From NCBI GenBank assembly GCA_018664745.1, contig JABJNS010000114.1:1-7316 (forward strand): a stretch of DNA of 7,316 nucleotides, written 5' to 3'. Below, piece after piece: positions 5,978-7,316 of the stretch. The notes below the pieces were generated by a model, which saw nothing but the letters and a program-made list of their open reading frames with translations, was not told the DNA's origin and ran no database searches. Within the stretch, counting starts at the first letter, position 1, and each line of letters starts with the position of its first letter. Position numbers and translations under genes: made by a program. The stretch comes from Flavobacteriales bacterium. Lineage in GTDB: Bacteria > Bacteroidota > Bacteroidia > Flavobacteriales > BACL11.

Positions 5978-7189
5978 ATGAACAAAATCATATCATTAAG
6001 CCTAATTATTGGCTTAATTGCAGTATCCTGTACTGACCCAAATACAATTGGGCTAGAAGTGCAACCACCATCAGACACTATAATTATTAGTAGTGATACT
6101 TCAGCTAATTTTACTGTAATTACAGAATCAGAAGATTCTTTGCGTACTGATGAAGCACTTAATTTAATTTTGGGAAATATTAATGATCCTATTTTTGATT
6201 CTGCTAAAGCTTGGTTTTATACGCAAATTCTATTGACTGAAAATAATACTGATTTAGGAGATAACCCTATTGTTGATTCAGTTGTAATGTCTTATACTTA
6301 TTCTAGTTCTTATGGTGATTTGGTAGATTTTACTAGGATTTCTGTAAAGTTGATTGATGAGCCTATATATAAGGATTCTATTTATTATTCTAATTCAGAA
6401 ATACTAAATACACAAATGCCATATAATTTTGTAGAATCTTTTAGCTTAAACACCAGTTCAGAAGAAAATCCTATTTTGAGAATAAAATTCCCTAATCAGT
6501 TAGGGCAAGTTATACTTGATTTTGGGAATGATGTTTTAAAAGATAATGAATCTTTCTTAGCAGAATTTCATGGTTTAGGATTAGATGCTGAAGCACAAAA
6601 CACACTGCTATATTTAAATCCTAATGGGTCAAATTCTTTCTTAAAAATTTATTACCACAATGATGAAAGTGGTACGGATACTTTGTCTTTGGATTTTGAA
6701 TTAGGAGGTGATGCAGCAAGAATCAATTTATTTAATTCTAAACCACTTGAAAACTTAGTTCAAGAAGATGATAAAATATATATCCAGTCAATGGCAGGGT
6801 ATAAAGCGGCAATTGCTGTAAATAATACCGACTCTATTAAAGCAATGTTAGCAGGAAAAGCAATAAACAAAGTAACAATGAGTTTTGATGTTGAGCAAGG
6901 TTCAACAAATGAATATGCAGCACACGATAAATTATTTTTGGTGCGTGTTGATGAGGAAGGTAAAAATGTATTTTTAACGGATTATACAATTGAGGGAGAA
7001 ACACATTTTGGTGGTAGATTAGAAGATGATAAGTATGTGTTTAACATTACTAGGTATTTCTATCAGTTATTGAATAACGACACTTATACAAATGATTTGT
7101 ATTTATTACCAGCAGGTGCGGCAGTTAATGCAAACAGAACAATCCTTGAGAAGGATATAAAATTGACTATTCATTATTCAGAATTATAA
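5978..7189 (+). CDS. DUF4270-family predicted outer-envelope lipoprotein
   Basis: A 403-residue protein with a lipoprotein signal peptide: MNK, a hydrophobic run to about residue 16, and a relaxed lipobox A-V-S-C with Cys18 as the lipidated residue. The mature N-terminus, CTDPNTIGLEVQPPSD, is the recognisable start of the DUF4270 family (PF14092), a Bacteroidota group of unknown function. The remainder is a Ser/Asp/Asn-rich, alternating hydrophobic sequence suggesting beta-sheet. DIKLTIHYSEL at the C-terminus resembles a terminal strand, and no other membrane segment is seen. It is about the size of, or slightly shorter than, the family members I recall. The ATG lies 3 nt after the GT5-like stop, and glmS starts 3 nt after this gene, so all three are probably co-transcribed. 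Location in the outer membrane, and whether it faces outward, is inferred from the lipobox only. Confidence 0.88.
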   Translation: MNKIISLSLIIGLIAVSCTDPNTIGLEVQPPSDTIIISSDTSANFTVITESEDSLRTDEALNLILGNINDPIFDSAKAWFYTQILLTENNTDLGDNPIVDSVVMSYTYSSSYGDLVDFTRISVKLIDEPIYKDSIYYSNSEILNTQMPYNFVESFSLNTSSEENPILRIKFPNQLGQVILDFGNDVLKDNESFLAEFHGLGLDAEAQNTLLYLNPNGSNSFLKIYYHNDESGTDTLSLDFELGGDAARINLFNSKPLENLVQEDDKIYIQSMAGYKAAIAVNNTDSIKAMLAGKAINKVTMSFDVEQGSTNEYAAHDKLFLVRVDEEGKNVFLTDYTIEGETHFGGRLEDDKYVFNITRYFYQLLNNDTYTNDLYLLPAGAAVNANRTILEKDIKLTIHYSEL

Positions 7190-7192
7190 AAT

Positions 7193-7316
7193 ATGTGTGG
7201 AATTGTAGGTTATGTAGGAAGTAAAGATGCTTATCCAATTATCATTAAAGGATTAAAGCGTTTAGAGTATAGAGGGTATGATTCTGCAGGTGTTGCAATA
7301 GGAAGTAATTCCGGCA
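7193..7316 (+). CDS. glmS: Glutamine-fructose-6-phosphate aminotransferase, N-terminal start (partial)
   Basis: The first 41 codons of a gene cut by the right edge. The N-terminus MCGIVGYVGSKDA has Cys2, the N-terminal nucleophile of the glutamine amidotransferase domain, exposed after Met removal. It is followed by the family motif RLEYRGYDSAGVAI. The complete enzyme (about 600 residues, glutaminase plus two SIS domains) converts fructose-6-phosphate and glutamine to glucosamine-6-phosphate, the first step to UDP-GlcNAc for peptidoglycan and LPS. The ATG lies 3 nt after the DUF4270 stop, with no promoter of its own in the gap. No glmS ribozyme is seen, nor would there be room for one. Confidence 0.96.
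   Translation, partial: MCGIVGYVGSKDAYPIIIKGLKRLEYRGYDSAGVAIGSNSG

Overview
The window looks like an ordinary chromosomal stretch of a low-GC member of the Bacteroidota, probably Flavobacteriia-like. The evidence is: A/T-rich codon use; almost no Shine-Dalgarno sequences; a promoter matching the Bacteroidota pattern (TTG, about 20 nt, TAnnTTTG); a DUF4270-type lipoprotein; a stand-alone heptose-phosphate adenylyltransferase; and a one-domain 'glycogen synthase' of a kind I recall from this phylum. No RNA gene, insertion sequence, CRISPR array or prophage gene is visible. Coding density is very high: the only non-coding gaps above a few bases are 627-703 (77 nt) and 5039-5137 (99 nt).

Layout. 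(1) 1-626, plus strand: the 3' end of 4-hydroxyphenylpyruvate dioxygenase (tyrosine catabolism), then one base later a Bcp-type peroxiredoxin. (2) 704-1327, plus strand: a small secreted protein of unknown function with its own candidate promoter. It converges on the next block with a 3-nt gap. (3) 5038 down to 1331, minus strand: a tight four-gene run, panC - flippase-like membrane protein - rfaE2-like heptose-1-phosphate adenylyltransferase - radA. Its junctions are a 9-nt gap, a 14-nt overlap and a 1-nt TAATG overlap, which suggests one transcript. It mixes pantothenate synthesis, two probable envelope functions and recombination repair. (4) 5138-7316, plus strand, divergent from panC: a stand-alone GT5 (starch/glycogen synthase N-terminal) domain protein, a DUF4270 lipoprotein and the start of glmS, each separated by only 3 nt.

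How the parts may relate: glmS makes glucosamine-6-phosphate for peptidoglycan and LPS, and the DUF4270 protein is predicted to be an envelope lipoprotein, so the right-hand run may serve the cell envelope or amino-sugar supply. The GT5-like protein is the least explained member. It lacks the second Rossmann domain of GT-B synthases and also the usual KTGG and DWH-type motifs, so it is unlikely to be an ordinary glycogen synthase. This protein and the unknown secreted protein at 704-1327 deserve the most attention. I see no clear evidence of a wholly new multi-gene system.
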